Assembly (NCBI GenBank): GCA_026709625.1
Contig: JAPOSR010000056.1
Span: 39,437-103,436 of the forward strand
DNA length: 64,000 nucleotides
Source of the DNA: Chloroflexota bacterium
GTDB lineage: Bacteria; Chloroflexota; Anaerolineae; Aggregatilineales; Phototrophicaceae
Direction of reading: 5' to 3'
Part shown: piece by piece, positions 26,422 to 36,383 of the stretch
Numbering within the stretch: position 1 is the stretch's first letter
Layout: the number at the start of each line of letters is the position of its first letter
Notes under the pieces: model-generated
Seen by the model: only the letters and a program-made list of their open reading frames with translations
What the model was told of the DNA's origin: nothing
Database searches by the model: none
Made by a program: the position numbers and the translations under genes

Positions 26422-27426
26422 ATGCCCAAAGCGCTTTTCATCTTGGAAGCGACCATCCGTCAGCGCGTATATCCGGATGATCTGATCGCGCGATTCGCCG
26501 AGCATGTCGAGCTTATCGCGCCGCCGCAGACCAAAGCGCAGATCGCCGCGAACCCTGCGTTGCTGCGCGACATGGAGATTCTCATATCATCCTGGCTGTG
26601 CCCGCGTCTGGATGCCGCTTTTCTTGCCCGCGCGCCACAGCTGCGAGCGGTCTTTTATGGCGCTGGCACGATTAAGCGCTTGGTCAGCGATGCCATGTGG
26701 GAGCGGGGCATCCGCATCAGCCATGCCGCTTCTGCCAATGCCGATTGCGTCGCGGAATTTGTGACCGCGCAGATTGTGCTCGCGTTGAAAGGCATGTGGA
26801 GCGAAGCCGCGCGGGTTCGGCAGCAGCGCGACTTCGACAACGCGAGCAAAAATCGCGCGTATCGGGGGGTGCGTGGCGCGACTGTCGGCATCATCGGCTT
26901 GAGCCTGGTGGGGCGGCGGGTTATCCGCTTGCTGCGGCCGTATCGCCTGCGCATCCTCGCCTACGATCCATATGCCAGCGCCGCCGACGAAGCCGAATTG
27001 GGTATCGAGCTGGTCAGCCTGGCGGACTTGTTTGCTTCATCGGCGGTAACTTCGCTGCATGCGCCTTGGCTGCCAGAGACCGAAGGCATGGTCAATCGGC
27101 AGCTGTTGGAACAGATGCCGCTCTGCAGCACATTTATCAACAGCGCTCGTGGCGCGCTGGTCGACGAAGCTGCTCTCATTGATTGTTTGCGCCAGCGTCC
27201 TGATGTGTATGCGCTGCTGGATGTTGCACACCCCGAGCCGCCACCGCGCGATTCTGCGCTCTACGACCTGCCCAATGTCGTGCTCACTCCGCACATAGCA
27301 GGCGCGATCGGCGCGAATGATACACGCCGCCTGGGCGAGTGCATGCTGGATGAACTGATTTCTTACCTGGCAAGCGGCGAAATGCGTTTTGAGATAACGC
27401 GCGGCCAATTGCCAACTATGGCATAA
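26422..27426 (+). CDS. D-isomer-specific 2-hydroxyacid dehydrogenase
   Basis: This 334-residue NAD-dependent dehydrogenase reduces 2-oxo acids or oxidises D-2-hydroxyacids. The cofactor domain shows VGIIGLSLVGRRVIRLL (GxGxxG variant with Ser), YDPYAS, SLHAPWLPETEGM, INSARGALVDE with the catalytic Arg, and LTPHIAG with the catalytic His. The usual Glu between them is in HPEPPPRDS. It opens a plus-strand group with the DapA-like and flavin oxidoreductase genes. Confidence 0.88.
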   Translation: MPKALFILEATIRQRVYPDDLIARFAEHVELIAPPQTKAQIAANPALLRDMEILISSWLCPRLDAAFLARAPQLRAVFYGAGTIKRLVSDAMWERGIRISHAASANADCVAEFVTAQIVLALKGMWSEAARVRQQRDFDNASKNRAYRGVRGATVGIIGLSLVGRRVIRLLRPYRLRILAYDPYASAADEAELGIELVSLADLFASSAVTSLHAPWLPETEGMVNRQLLEQMPLCSTFINSARGALVDEAALIDCLRQRPDVYALLDVAHPEPPPRDSALYDLPNVVLTPHIAGAIGANDTRRLGECMLDELISYLASGEMRFEITRGQLPTMA

Positions 27427-27453
27427 TCCCAAGAATGACTCGAGGAGCGGGGC

Positions 27454-28458
27454 ATGGCCGCCGATATTTCGCCGGCTGACGAATCACAATCGCGACAGTT
27501 TGACAAGGATTGCGCTATGCAGCACGCACCGCAAGCTCTCATCCGCCCTCGTCGCAAAATCGAAGGTATCTCGGCGATTTTGCTGCCTTTCCAAGACAAC
27601 GGCGAGGTTGACTGGGCGGGTTTGGCGCTGCATATCCGGCGCACGGCAGAAGCTGGCTTAACCCCCGCCGTCAACATGGATACTGGCTTTGCCAACCTGA
27701 TATCCGAAGCCGAGCGCCAGCAAGTCTTGCGAATCGCGCGCGCTGAACTGGCTGGCGGCGCATTTGTGGCGGGCGCTTTTGTGGGGGACGATCCGGGCGC
27801 TGCCTTTGACGCCGACGCCTACTCCAGCCAGGTGGATAGCATCCAGCGGCATGGCGGGCTGCCTATCATCTTTCAGTCCTATGGATTGACCGGACAGCGC
27901 GATGACGCGATCTTGCGCGCGTATGAGGCGATCGGCGCGAATACCGATGGTTTCATCGCCTTTGAACTGGGCAAGATGTTCGCTCCCTTTGGCGCGATCT
28001 ATAGCCTCGATACCTACCGCGGTTTGCTGGGTGTGGAAACATGCCTCGGCGCGAAGCACTCGTCGCTGAGCCGGCAGCTGGAATGGCAGCGCCTGGAACT
28101 GCGTGATGAGGCGCGCAGCGATTTCAAGGTGTATACCGGCAACGACCTGGCGATTGACATGGTTATGTATGGCAGCGATTACTTGCTGGGCTTAAGCACT
28201 TTTGCGCCCGACCTGTTCGCCCGGCGCGACCACCTGTGGCTGAATGGCGATGCGAGCTTTTATGCACTAAACGACCTGCTTCAATATCTGGGTTTCTTGG
28301 CATTTCGCCCGCCTGTGCCCGCCTACAAACATTCAGCTGCCCAATTCCTGGCGCTGCGTGGCTGGCTCGGCTCGGATGCAACCCATGCGAACTCGCCACG
28401 CCGTCCGCAAAGCGACATCGCCATCCTGCGCGACATTGCCGGCCGACTCGGCGTCTAG
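27454..28458 (+). CDS. DapA/N-acetylneuraminate lyase family aldolase-like protein
   Basis: This 334-residue protein resembles the dihydrodipicolinate synthase superfamily of TIM-barrel lyases. The Schiff-base Lys is probably in [32 protein letters not shown] near the N-terminus is the typical TIM-barrel opening. A GAGGAGC ribosome site supports the Met at 27454, although another Met lies 21 codons in. It follows a 2-hydroxyacid dehydrogenase by 27 bp and precedes an old-yellow-enzyme-like gene by 15 bp, suggesting a shared pathway for a sugar acid or 2-oxo acid. Confidence 0.78.
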   Translation: MAADISPADESQSRQFDKDCAMQHAPQALIRPRRKIEGISAILLPFQDNGEVDWAGLALHIRRTAEAGLTPAVNMDTGFANLISEAERQQVLRIARAELAGGAFVAGAFVGDDPGAAFDADAYSSQVDSIQRHGGLPIIFQSYGLTGQRDDAILRAYEAIGANTDGFIAFELGKMFAPFGAIYSLDTYRGLLGVETCLGAKHSSLSRQLEWQRLELRDEARSDFKVYTGNDLAIDMVMYGSDYLLGLSTFAPDLFARRDHLWLNGDASFYALNDLLQYLGFLAFRPPVPAYKHSAAQFLALRGWLGSDATHANSPRRPQSDIAILRDIAGRLGV

Positions 28459-28473
28459 GAAGAAAGCTAGCCC

Positions 28474-29910
28474 ATGGCGATCAGACGTGTTGCCCAGTTG
28501 CGGACCTTCGAGCAATTCACCAGCTATTGCCAGGCGGTCGGCGCGGATTTGCCGATCGACGAACAACTTGCGCGTGGCGCGGCATCGCCCTTGGCTCGCC
28601 CCTACGCATATCGTGGGCGGAGGCTGGCCAATCGCTTTTGCATTCTGCCGATGGAAGGCTGGGATGGCGCGGCGGATGGCAGCCCCACCGATTTGACGCG
28701 GCGGCGCTGGCGGCGATTTGGACAGAGCGGCGCAAAGCTGATCTGGGGCGGCGAGGCTGTCGCGGTGCGCCACGATGGCCGCGCCAATGCCCGTCAACTG
28801 GTCATCAACGCCGCCAATTTGGCTGGCATTGCGGGCTTGCGCGCTGAGCTGCTGGACGCGCATGCCCAGGACTTTGCCGGCGCAGACGATTTGTTGATTG
28901 GCTTGCAGCTGACGCATTCTGGGCGATTCTGCCGCCCCAACAGCGCCCGGCTCGAGCCGCTTGTGCTGTATCGCCACCCGATTCTTGATGCCAAGTTCCA
29001 GGTGGAAGACGACTCTTGTGTGATGAGCGATGCCGACATCGAGCGACTGGTCGAAGACTTTGGACAGGCAGCCGTTTTTGCCCAGCAGGCTGGTTTCGAC
29101 TTTGTCGATATCAAGCATTGCCATGGCTATCTAGGGCATGAGTTCCTCAGCGCAGTCGACCGCGGCGGCAAGTACGGCGGCAGCTTTGAAAATCGCACCC
29201 GGTTTCTGCGCGAAACAGTCGAGTTAGTCCGCGCGCTCGCGCCCGGGTTGGACATCGGTGTGCGGCTGAGCGCCATCGACTGGATTCCTTTTCAACCGGG
29301 CGCCGACCGCATCGGCGAGCCCGCGCCTTTTTCCAGCCCGCTCTATCCCTATGCCTTCGGCGGCGATGGGACCGGCACAGGCTACGACCTCAGCGAACCG
29401 CAGCGCTTCTTGGGCTTGCTGCGCAGCCTCGATATTCAGTTGGTTTGCATCACGGCTGGCAGCCCCTATTACAATTTTCACATCCAGCGGCCAGCGATTT
29501 TCCCGCCATCGGATGGCTACCGTCTGCCAGAAGATCCCTTGGTGGGCGTGGCGCGGCAGATACAGGTGACAGCGGAGCTAAAAGAAGCCTTCCCCGATAT
29601 GACACTGGTCGGCTCAGGCTATTCCTATCTGCAGGATTGGCTGCCTCATGTGGCGCAGGCGGCAGCGCGCCAAGGCTTGACTGATTTCGTGGGCTTGGGG
29701 CGCATGGCATTAAGCTATCCACATCTGCCTGCGGACTTGCTGGCGGGGCGGCCGCTGCAGCGCAAACGCATCTGCCGCACGTTCAGCGATTGCACGACAG
29801 CCCCGCGCAATGGCATGGTGTCTGGCTGCTATCCGCTGGATGAGCGCTACAAAGCCCGCGGCGACTATCAGCGGCTGCTGGCGATCAAGAAAGCAGCGCC
29901 GCCGCGCTGA
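28474..29910 (+). CDS. NADH:flavin oxidoreductase (old yellow enzyme family)
   Basis: This 478-residue FMN-dependent TIM-barrel enzyme reduces activated C=C bonds or acts on related substrates. Motifs are [13 protein letters not shown] at the FMN-binding start, [25 protein letters not shown] (HxxH-like active-site pair region), [10 protein letters not shown], and [15 protein letters not shown] near the end. An N-terminal extension of about 50 residues precedes the usual start of the barrel. It closes the plus-strand three-gene group. Confidence 0.87.
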   Translation: MAIRRVAQLRTFEQFTSYCQAVGADLPIDEQLARGAASPLARPYAYRGRRLANRFCILPMEGWDGAADGSPTDLTRRRWRRFGQSGAKLIWGGEAVAVRHDGRANARQLVINAANLAGIAGLRAELLDAHAQDFAGADDLLIGLQLTHSGRFCRPNSARLEPLVLYRHPILDAKFQVEDDSCVMSDADIERLVEDFGQAAVFAQQAGFDFVDIKHCHGYLGHEFLSAVDRGGKYGGSFENRTRFLRETVELVRALAPGLDIGVRLSAIDWIPFQPGADRIGEPAPFSSPLYPYAFGGDGTGTGYDLSEPQRFLGLLRSLDIQLVCITAGSPYYNFHIQRPAIFPPSDGYRLPEDPLVGVARQIQVTAELKEAFPDMTLVGSGYSYLQDWLPHVAQAAARQGLTDFVGLGRMALSYPHLPADLLAGRPLQRKRICRTFSDCTTAPRNGMVSGCYPLDERYKARGDYQRLLAIKKAAPPR

Positions 29911-30000
29911 CTCGAACGCCGAATACATGGACAGTCAGGGGCGAGATCTGCCTCGCCCAGGTGCGGCGCAGGTGGCGTCTCTGCGCTCGATTTGCCGACA

Positions 30001-31038
30001 TTACAACCAAGCGTGGTCGTTGGGCTTGAAGTTGATCATGCTGCCGTGATAGTAGGGCACGGTGGCGCGCTCGGGCTCGGCGACAGCATCCAGCCGCGCG
30101 TGATCATCAGCGCCCAGCTCAACATCCAGCGCGCCCAGATTGTCCTCCAAATGCGCCATGGTGCGCGGGCCGATGATGGGCGCGGTGATGCCCGGTTTGC
30201 TGTTGACCCAGGCCAAGGCGATCTGGCTGGCGCTGCGGCTTTTTTCGGCGGCGATTGCTTGCACCGCGTCCAGCACATCGAAGCTGAGGTCCTTGAAGTG
30301 CTGGTCGCGCCGCCGCTGAAAAGCCGACCCACGTCCAGAATCGCTGCCAAAGCGGCTGTCGCCGGGGATCGCTTCGCCGCGTTTGTACTTGCCGCTCAGG
30401 AAGCCGCGCGCCAGTGGTGACCAGGGGATGATGGCGATGCCGTAGGACTGGGCCATGGGGATCATCTCGCGCTCGATGCTGCGGTCGAGCAGGTGATAGG
30501 GCGGCTGCTCGCTGATGAAGCGATTCAAGCCCAGATCCTTGGCCGCCCACAGCGCCTCCATGACGCGCCAAGCCGGGAATGAGCTGGTGCCGATATACCG
30601 CACCTTGCCGGCGCTGATGAGGTCGTCCAGCGCGCGCAGTGTCTCGTCAATCGGGATATCGGCGTTGGGACGGTGCAGTTGGTACAGGTCGATGTAATCG
30701 GTTTGCAGCCGCTTCAGCGAAGCCTCGCATTGCTGGATGATGTGCCGCCGGCTGTTGCCCGCCGCCAGGATGTCGTCATCGTCCATGCGCCCATGCACCT
30801 TAGTGGCCAGCACGATGCGCTCGCGCTGGCCATTGCGCCGCAACGCCTTGCCCACGATGAGTTCGCTGCCGCCCCGCGAATAGACATTGGCTGTGTCAAA
30901 GAAGTTAATGCCAGCCTCGATAGCGCGGTCGATGATGGCGAAGCTTTCCGCTTCTGGGGTCGATGCGCCGAAATTCATGCAGCCGAGGCAGAGCTCGCTG
31001 ACCATCACGCCGGTCCGCCCGAGCGAACGATAATTCAT
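30001..31038 (-). CDS. Aldo/keto reductase
   Basis: This 345-residue NADPH-dependent reductase begins MNYRSLGRTGVMVSELCLG. The catalytic tetrad is visible as Asp and Tyr in NFFDTANVYSRGGSE, Lys in ATKVHGR and His in YQLHRPNAD. SQIALAWVNSKPG and IGPRTMAHLEDNL form the NADP phosphate site. The length and YajO/GerAB-like pattern suggest the large AKR11-12-like group. The start at 31038 has a good GGGAGAAC ribosome site. It is divergent from galM. Confidence 0.9.
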   Translation of the reverse strand: MNYRSLGRTGVMVSELCLGCMNFGASTPEAESFAIIDRAIEAGINFFDTANVYSRGGSELIVGKALRRNGQRERIVLATKVHGRMDDDDILAAGNSRRHIIQQCEASLKRLQTDYIDLYQLHRPNADIPIDETLRALDDLISAGKVRYIGTSSFPAWRVMEALWAAKDLGLNRFISEQPPYHLLDRSIEREMIPMAQSYGIAIIPWSPLARGFLSGKYKRGEAIPGDSRFGSDSGRGSAFQRRRDQHFKDLSFDVLDAVQAIAAEKSRSASQIALAWVNSKPGITAPIIGPRTMAHLEDNLGALDVELGADDHARLDAVAEPERATVPYYHGSMINFKPNDHAWL

Positions 31039-31170
31039 CTTGTTCTCCCTTCCCTGGGTCCTTTGGCGCCATTCTACCTGCGAAATCAGCATTGAGCATA
31101 GGGCGCTGCGAAGCGAACGGCGTACAATGGCGGCAAGCAGCGGCGATATGTTGACAGCGGGGGAGGCGCT

Positions 31171-32214
31171 ATGCGCATCTTTGGGCGATTGGCGAATGGC
31201 GAAGAGATTGTTGAATACACCTTGCAGAATGCTCGCGGCATGCAAGTCAAGTTCATCACCTACGGCGGCATCATCACTTCGATCCGCGTCCCCGACCGCG
31301 GCGGACGGTTGGCGAATGTGGCGCTGGGCTTCGACAGCCTAGCGCATTATGCGGGCGAGCATCCATATTTCGGCGCGATCACCGGGCGGTTTGCCAATCG
31401 CATCGCGGGTGGGCGCTTTGTGCTGGATGGAGTCGCTTATAACTTGGCGAAAAATGACGGACCCAATAGCCTGCATGGCGGCGCGGTCGGGTTTGACCGG
31501 CGGGTTTGGCAGGCGCAGGCGCGGGATGGCGCGGTGGCATTGCGTTATCACAGCCCGGACGGGGAAGAAGGTTATCCGGGCGCGCTGGATGTTGTGGTTC
31601 GCTACGGGCTGGATGACGACAATGCGCTGCGCATCGATTACACCGCTGAAACGGACGCGCCGACTGTGCTCAACCTGACGAATCACAGCTATTTCAACTT
31701 GCTGGGCGAAGGCGAAGGCAGCATCGACGAGCATATTTTGACCATCAATGCGGAAGAGTATACGCCCACTGATGCCGCGCAGATTCCCACTGGCGAGATC
31801 GCGCCTGTCGAAAACACGCCCTTCGACTTCCGTATCCCCAAAGCCATCGGTCCCGGGCAACGTTCGGCGCATCCCCAAATTGTCCGAGCAAAAGGCTATG
31901 ACCACAACTTTGTGCTGTGTCGCGCTGGCTTGGCGCCTGGCGAGCTTGGGTTTGCGGCGCGGGTTTATGAGCTGGTCAGCGGACGAATCATGGAAGTCTG
32001 GACGAGCGAGCCGGGCATTCAGTTTTATGCGGGCAATATGCTGGATACGACGCTGGTGGGCAGCAGCGGGCGGCTGTATCGGCAAAGCGATGGGCTGGCG
32101 CTGGAGACGCAGCGCTTCCCCGACTCGCCCAACCAGCCACATTTCCCCTCGGTCGTGCTGCGGCCCGGCGAGCGCTTTCGGTCGACCACGGTCTACAAGT
32201 TTTCGACTGATTAA
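31171..32214 (+). CDS. galM: Aldose 1-epimerase
   Basis: This 347-residue mutarotase interconverts alpha and beta anomers of aldohexoses. [30 protein letters not shown] and LTNHSYFNL (catalytic His) are present, followed by [11 protein letters not shown] and [18 protein letters not shown] with the catalytic Glu. GGGGGAGG precedes the ATG as ribosome site. A TACAAT hexamer at 31123-31128 may be its -10. It converges on the peptide-type permease gene. Confidence 0.93.
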   Translation: MRIFGRLANGEEIVEYTLQNARGMQVKFITYGGIITSIRVPDRGGRLANVALGFDSLAHYAGEHPYFGAITGRFANRIAGGRFVLDGVAYNLAKNDGPNSLHGGAVGFDRRVWQAQARDGAVALRYHSPDGEEGYPGALDVVVRYGLDDDNALRIDYTAETDAPTVLNLTNHSYFNLLGEGEGSIDEHILTINAEEYTPTDAAQIPTGEIAPVENTPFDFRIPKAIGPGQRSAHPQIVRAKGYDHNFVLCRAGLAPGELGFAARVYELVSGRIMEVWTSEPGIQFYAGNMLDTTLVGSSGRLYRQSDGLALETQRFPDSPNQPHFPSVVLRPGERFRSTTVYKFSTD

Positions 32215-32223
32215 AGGCTGTGC

Positions 32224-33129
32224 TCAGTACTGCGCGGTCGGGTCGAAGGCATCGCGCAGGCCATCGCCAACAACATAGAGGCAAAGCACCACGATCGTAA
32301 TCAGCAAGCCGGGCAGGATCATCAAATGCGGCTCTTTGGTGATAAATTCGCGTGATTTGCTGAGCATATTGCCCCAAGTGGCGGTGGGCGGCTGGACGCC
32401 CAAACCCAGGAAGCTGAGCGCGGCTTCGATCAGCATCACCAAGCCGATGTTGCGCGCGAGCGTGACGATCGTCAGCGAGAAGACATTGGGCAGGATGTGA
32501 ACCTGCATGACGCGGAGGTTGGACGCGCCGATGGCTTTTGCGCCGACGATATATTCGCGCGCGCGGATGGAGAGGGTCTCGCCGCGAACCAGCCGAGTGG
32601 TTGGCGTCCAGGTGATGAGCACGATGCTGAGGATGAGCGCTTCTGCCGATGGTCGGAATAAGGAAGATATCACGATGAGCAGCACCAGCACGGGAATGGA
32701 ATTGAGCGTGGTGATGATCCAGTTGACGACATCGTCGATAAGCCCACCGAAGTAACCAGTGAGGATGCCCAGCGTCACGCCGATAACCAGCGACAGGAAT
32801 GCCGACATAAAGCCGATGAAGAGCGAAACTTGTCCGGCATACAAGAGCCGCGCCAGGTGGTCGCGCCCGAGGTTGTCTGTGCCGAGCGGGTGGCCCTCGC
32901 TGAACAGCGGCAGGTACTTGGATTGCGACGCGTCAGTCGTGTTGGGGTCTACACCGAGCAGGCTCGTGGTCAGCGGGGCGGTGATGGCGGCAAGGGTCAG
33001 CGCCAGCAAGGTTATGATGGCGATCATGGTCAGGCGGTCGCGCAGCAGACGGTTGATCGCCAGTTCCGTCAGCGATTTGCTGCGCAAGGGCGATATACCG
33101 GTTTTGTCTATTGGCTTGACTAGCGTCAT
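32224..33129 (-). CDS. ABC transporter permease (DppC/OppC type)
   Basis: This 301-residue inner-membrane permease belongs to the peptide/nickel uptake family. It has an N-terminal helix at about 30-55, an extracytoplasmic loop with HPLGTDNLGRDHLARLLYAG, then five helices. The cytoplasmic EAA loop that contacts the ATPase reads IVGAKAIGASNLRVMQVHILPN. It is the third gene after a binding protein and DppB-type permease, transcribed leftwards. No ATPase gene follows; galM converges instead. Confidence 0.92.
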   Translation of the reverse strand: MTLVKPIDKTGISPLRSKSLTELAINRLLRDRLTMIAIITLLALTLAAITAPLTTSLLGVDPNTTDASQSKYLPLFSEGHPLGTDNLGRDHLARLLYAGQVSLFIGFMSAFLSLVIGVTLGILTGYFGGLIDDVVNWIITTLNSIPVLVLLIVISSLFRPSAEALILSIVLITWTPTTRLVRGETLSIRAREYIVGAKAIGASNLRVMQVHILPNVFSLTIVTLARNIGLVMLIEAALSFLGLGVQPPTATWGNMLSKSREFITKEPHLMILPGLLITIVVLCLYVVGDGLRDAFDPTAQY

Positions 33130-33138
33130 CGCGCGCTC

Positions 33139-34221
33139 CTACTCCAGCCGAATCCGCGGGTCGATCAGCACATACAGGATGTCGGACAGCAGAAAACCGA
33201 GGATGGTGCCCACCGATGCCATGATGACGATGCCCATAACCACCGGATGATCCTGCTGTATGGCGGATGTGTAGGCGATCCTGCCCACGCCGGGCAAAGC
33301 GGAAACTGTTTCGATGATAATGGCGCCAGACCAGATATTGGTGATGATGGGTCCCAGCAAGGTCGCCACCGGGATCATGGCGTTGCGCATGGCATGACGA
33401 AAATTGACGGCGCGCGGCGACAAACCTTTGGCCAGCGCCGTGCGGATGTAATCTTCGCCCAGCACTTCGAGGGTCGAGGTGCGCACATACCGCGAAAAGA
33501 GCGCCACAAAACCAGCCGCAAAGACGATGGTGGGCGCGAGCAGGTATTCCAGGCGCTGGAATAGCGACGGACAGACGCCATACAGATTCGGCGTGCAGCG
33601 TCCGCCGATGGGTATAAGTTTTAACTCGGAACCGAAGACCCAAATCAAGATGTACAGCAGCCAGAAGTTCGGTATGGCGTCGAAGATAACTGCCATAACG
33701 CGGCCGAGATTGTCGAAGAGGCGGCCCCGCGTCACAGCGGAAAGAACGCCAACTGGAATGCCGATCGCCAGCGAAGTCAAAAGCGTGGCGATGCCCAGTT
33801 CGAGCGTCGCTGGCAGGTTCGCCAGGATGATATCCATCACCGGTTGCTTCTTGATGAACGAGTTCCCAAAGTCGCCGCGCAGGATGCCGTAATTTTTGCC
33901 CGGCGGCTCGGGGATGCCATCGCCATCTTCATCCAGCGGCGCGAGCCACTCCAGCGCGCGGTCGGCGACGCCATCGCCATCGCTGTCCCAGCGCAGCCAG
34001 TCATCGCCAGCCAGCCAGCGCAGGTACTGGATATGAAACGGGTCGTCAATGCCCAGCTGCGCAGCCAGTTTCGCGCGCGTTTCCGCTTTGATATTGGGCG
34101 CGAAATACAAGCGCTCAATTACGCTGCCGGGCGCCAGCCACAAGAGCAGATACGAAAGCAGCGTGATGCCAAAAAAAATCGGGATGGACTGGATTATGCG
34201 GCGAAGAATATATTTTATCAT
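33139..34221 (-). CDS. ABC transporter permease (DppB/OppB type) with Ca-loop-like insertion
   Basis: This 360-residue permease has the family N-terminus MIKYILRRIIQSIPIFFGI and an EAA loop RTALAKGLSPRAVNFRHAMRN (last residues after RTALAKGLSPRAVNFRHAM). Between the first helix and GDFGNSF it carries about 35 extra residues (about 73-108) with two acidic repeats, DSDGDGVAD (79-87) and DEDGDGIPE (97-105). These look like the calcium-binding loops of thrombospondin type 3 or dockerin repeats, and they face outside. It partners with the DppC-type permease 9 bp downstream. Confidence 0.9.
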   Translation of the reverse strand: MIKYILRRIIQSIPIFFGITLLSYLLLWLAPGSVIERLYFAPNIKAETRAKLAAQLGIDDPFHIQYLRWLAGDDWLRWDSDGDGVADRALEWLAPLDEDGDGIPEPPGKNYGILRGDFGNSFIKKQPVMDIILANLPATLELGIATLLTSLAIGIPVGVLSAVTRGRLFDNLGRVMAVIFDAIPNFWLLYILIWVFGSELKLIPIGGRCTPNLYGVCPSLFQRLEYLLAPTIVFAAGFVALFSRYVRTSTLEVLGEDYIRTALAKGLSPRAVNFRHAMRNAMIPVATLLGPIITNIWSGAIIIETVSALPGVGRIAYTSAIQQDHPVVMGIVIMASVGTILGFLLSDILYVLIDPRIRLE

Positions 34222-34262
34222 CGCTCGGCTATTTCATTTTTCCCTGGACAGATTGTGATAGT

Positions 34263-34295
34263 GAGAAGGAGGGGCTGGGAAGCCCGCTCCCTCTC
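34263..34295 (-). other. Intercistronic hairpin after a binding-protein gene
   Basis: Between the binding-protein stop (34322) and the permease start (34221) the minus-strand RNA can fold a 14-bp stem with one bulged C and a 4-base loop (loop at about 34277-34281). There is no T run, so it is unlikely to terminate fully. Such structures often protect the upstream binding-protein mRNA and keep it more abundant than the permease mRNA. Confidence 0.6.
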
Positions 34296-34321
34296 TCAAC
34301 CAATGTGCCTTGAAGTCGGTC

Positions 34322-36052
34322 TTAGGGGCTGATGGCGATATCCGCCATGTTGGCATAGCGAGTCTCGGCGTAGGGCATCCAGTTCTGTACCGAATTGGCT
34401 TCCGCATACATCGAGAAAGGCGCGAACAGCCACCACCAAGGCAGTTCTTGGTGCAGGATGTTGCTGATTTCATGGTAGAGCGCCTGCCGTTCTGTCCGAT
34501 CGCAGCCGGGCAGCGACAGCGCCTGGTCGTAGAGCTCGGTTACGCGGTCGTTGCTGTAGGAGACGAAGTTGAAGCCGCCGCCAACCAGGTCGCCGACCGG
34601 GGTGAAGACATTGCGCGCGTCTGTGTCTTGGTCGAGGTTGGTGAAGCCGATCATGATGGCGTCGAAGTCTTGACCGAGCAGGAACTGCACCAGCGCGCCA
34701 AATTCCTGCGTCTGAAAGTCGACCGCGATGCCGATCTGTCCCAGTTGGTCCTGGATGATCGTGCCGGCGGCTTCGCGCACGACGTTGCCGGAATTGGTCA
34801 AAAGCTCAAATGCGAATTCGCTGCCGGGCTCGGCATAGAGCGCGTCTTCTGTGGCGACCAGCGGCGTGCTCGGGTCGTCATCGTGGTCGACGAAGCCGGC
34901 TTCTGCCAGCAGCGCCAATGCCGCATCCGGGTCGTAGGGCCAAGGCTCAATGCTGGCGTCGTACCCCCAGAGCGCGGGCGTGCCAAAGCTGTTGACCTGG
35001 ACGGCTTCGCCTTCAGCCGCGCCTGCGATGATGTCGTCATAATTCACAGCCTGGGCGATCGCCTGGCGAACGCGGACATCGCCAAAGAGCGGGTGCTTGC
35101 CTTGGTCGATTGAATTGCCGTCTTCATCCTGCCCGTTGACCGGGTTGCTGCGGTCAGCCAGGTTGAAGCCGACAAAGGTCAAGCCATCATCGACATATTC
35201 GTAAATCTGGAACTGGCCATCCTCCGCGAGGTCACGGAATTCCTGCATGCGCGGCAGAGGCACAGAGGCGGAACCAGCCGTGCCCACCGAATTGGCTTCG
35301 CCAGCCAGGAATTGCTCGATGCCCACGATTTGATCGGGCACATTGCGAATGATGTAACCTTCTGGCGAAACCGACATCCAGTGGTTGCTATTGCGCACGA
35401 GACTGGTTTGCTGGTCGGCTATCAACGCGCCGAAGTTGAAGACGCCGGCGGTTATATCCGGGTTCTTGTTGTATTCCAGCGTGTCGATATTGGTAAAGTC
35501 GCCATCCAACATGGGCTCAATGTGGTGCTTGGGCAAGATGCCAAAGTCGTCTAGCTCTTCGATGACGCGGCAGGAATTGACCTTCAGCTTGACGACGACT
35601 GTCCGGTTATCCACCGCCTCGACGCTTTCGACGCTCTGCAAGACATCAGTGCGCGGCGACGAGGTCTTGCCGCTGGCCAAGGCATCGAAAGTAAACTGAT
35701 AGTCGTGCGCGGTTACCGGCGCGCCATCGTTCCAGGTGATGTCATCGCGCAGGTTGAAGGTATAGGTAAAGCCATCGTCGCTGATCGTCCAGTCCAGCGC
35801 CAAGCCGTTGTCTTGGTCATTGCGCCCGCCCATCATCGGCGCGCGCGTTACGGGGTCGATATTGAACAGGCTGGGAAAGAGGAATTCGTTCAAGCCCAGT
35901 TCGACCGTGTTGTTGGAAATGAGCGGGTTCATATTGGTGGGGTCGCCGCCAAAGTTTGTCCCGATGAGGATGCCGCCTTCTTGCGCGCTTGCCCCCCCGA
36001 TGACAAGCAGCGCCACCAGCGCCAGCAGCAGGACTCGGCTAAATTTGTTCAT
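34322..36052 (-). CDS. Family 5 ABC substrate-binding protein
   Basis: This 576-residue secreted protein has a cleavable signal peptide ending near GGASAQEG and the family 5 (peptide/nickel) fold. Family features are DWTISDDGFTYTFNLRDDITWNDG, PVTAHDYQFTFDAL, GDVRVRQAIAQAVNYDDII and DALYAEPGSEFAF. The mature protein is acidic, with Asp-rich stretches such as FVDHDDDPSTP. An AGGAGAG ribosome site supports the start. It heads a leftward operon with two permeases. Confidence 0.93.
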   Translation of the reverse strand: MNKFSRVLLLALVALLVIGGASAQEGGILIGTNFGGDPTNMNPLISNNTVELGLNEFLFPSLFNIDPVTRAPMMGGRNDQDNGLALDWTISDDGFTYTFNLRDDITWNDGAPVTAHDYQFTFDALASGKTSSPRTDVLQSVESVEAVDNRTVVVKLKVNSCRVIEELDDFGILPKHHIEPMLDGDFTNIDTLEYNKNPDITAGVFNFGALIADQQTSLVRNSNHWMSVSPEGYIIRNVPDQIVGIEQFLAGEANSVGTAGSASVPLPRMQEFRDLAEDGQFQIYEYVDDGLTFVGFNLADRSNPVNGQDEDGNSIDQGKHPLFGDVRVRQAIAQAVNYDDIIAGAAEGEAVQVNSFGTPALWGYDASIEPWPYDPDAALALLAEAGFVDHDDDPSTPLVATEDALYAEPGSEFAFELLTNSGNVVREAAGTIIQDQLGQIGIAVDFQTQEFGALVQFLLGQDFDAIMIGFTNLDQDTDARNVFTPVGDLVGGGFNFVSYSNDRVTELYDQALSLPGCDRTERQALYHEISNILHQELPWWWLFAPFSMYAEANSVQNWMPYAETRYANMADIAISP

Positions 36053-36112
36053 GTTCGCTCTCCTGAAAATAGGTTTGTCCAGAATTGTCGATACACATCG
36101 CTCAACGATTGC

Positions 36113-36142
36113 AGTATAGCAGAGGCCGACTGCATTTTCCAA
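36113..36142 (-). promoter_or_regulatory. Predicted promoter of the leftward transporter operon
   Basis: On the minus strand TTGGAA (36142-36137), an 18-bp spacer and TATACT (36118-36113) lie about 60 bp before the ATG at 36052. It is separated from the rightward promoter by repeat copy 3. Confidence 0.55.
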
Positions 36143-36151
36143 CGCGTTGCA

Positions 36152-36285
36152 TTGCCCCTCCCCCAAAATGAGGGCGGGGCTACCATGCTGCGCAAGCGCA
36201 GAAAAAAACTCCCCTTCCCTCGTTCTGGAGGCAAGGGGCCGGGGGATGGGGGCTTGGTTGCCATATCCACGCATTCGCCACTCCC
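36152..36285 (+). repeat. Interspersed repeat, copy 3
   Basis: This copy lies in the 331-bp gap between two divergent transporter operons. It starts at the CCCCTCCC arm (so it lacks the left extension) and ends at CATTCGCCACTCC. It ends 16-18 bp before the -35 box of the rightward promoter and starts about 10 bp from the -35 of the leftward one. Confidence 0.85.
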
Positions 36286-36301
36286 CAAACGAGTCACAGG
36301 T

Positions 36302-36329
36302 TTGCGCTTGGCGCTGCCTCTGCTACAAT
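36302..36329 (+). promoter_or_regulatory. Predicted promoter of the rightward transporter operon
   Basis: TTGCGC (36302-36307), a 16-bp spacer and TACAAT (36324-36329) lie 54 bp before the ATG at 36384. An AAAGGGA ribosome site precedes that ATG. Confidence 0.5.
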
Positions 36330-36383
36330 ACTCGCCGACAAATCACTGATTCAACTGTACCCAAATACGAAAGGGATTCCCCC

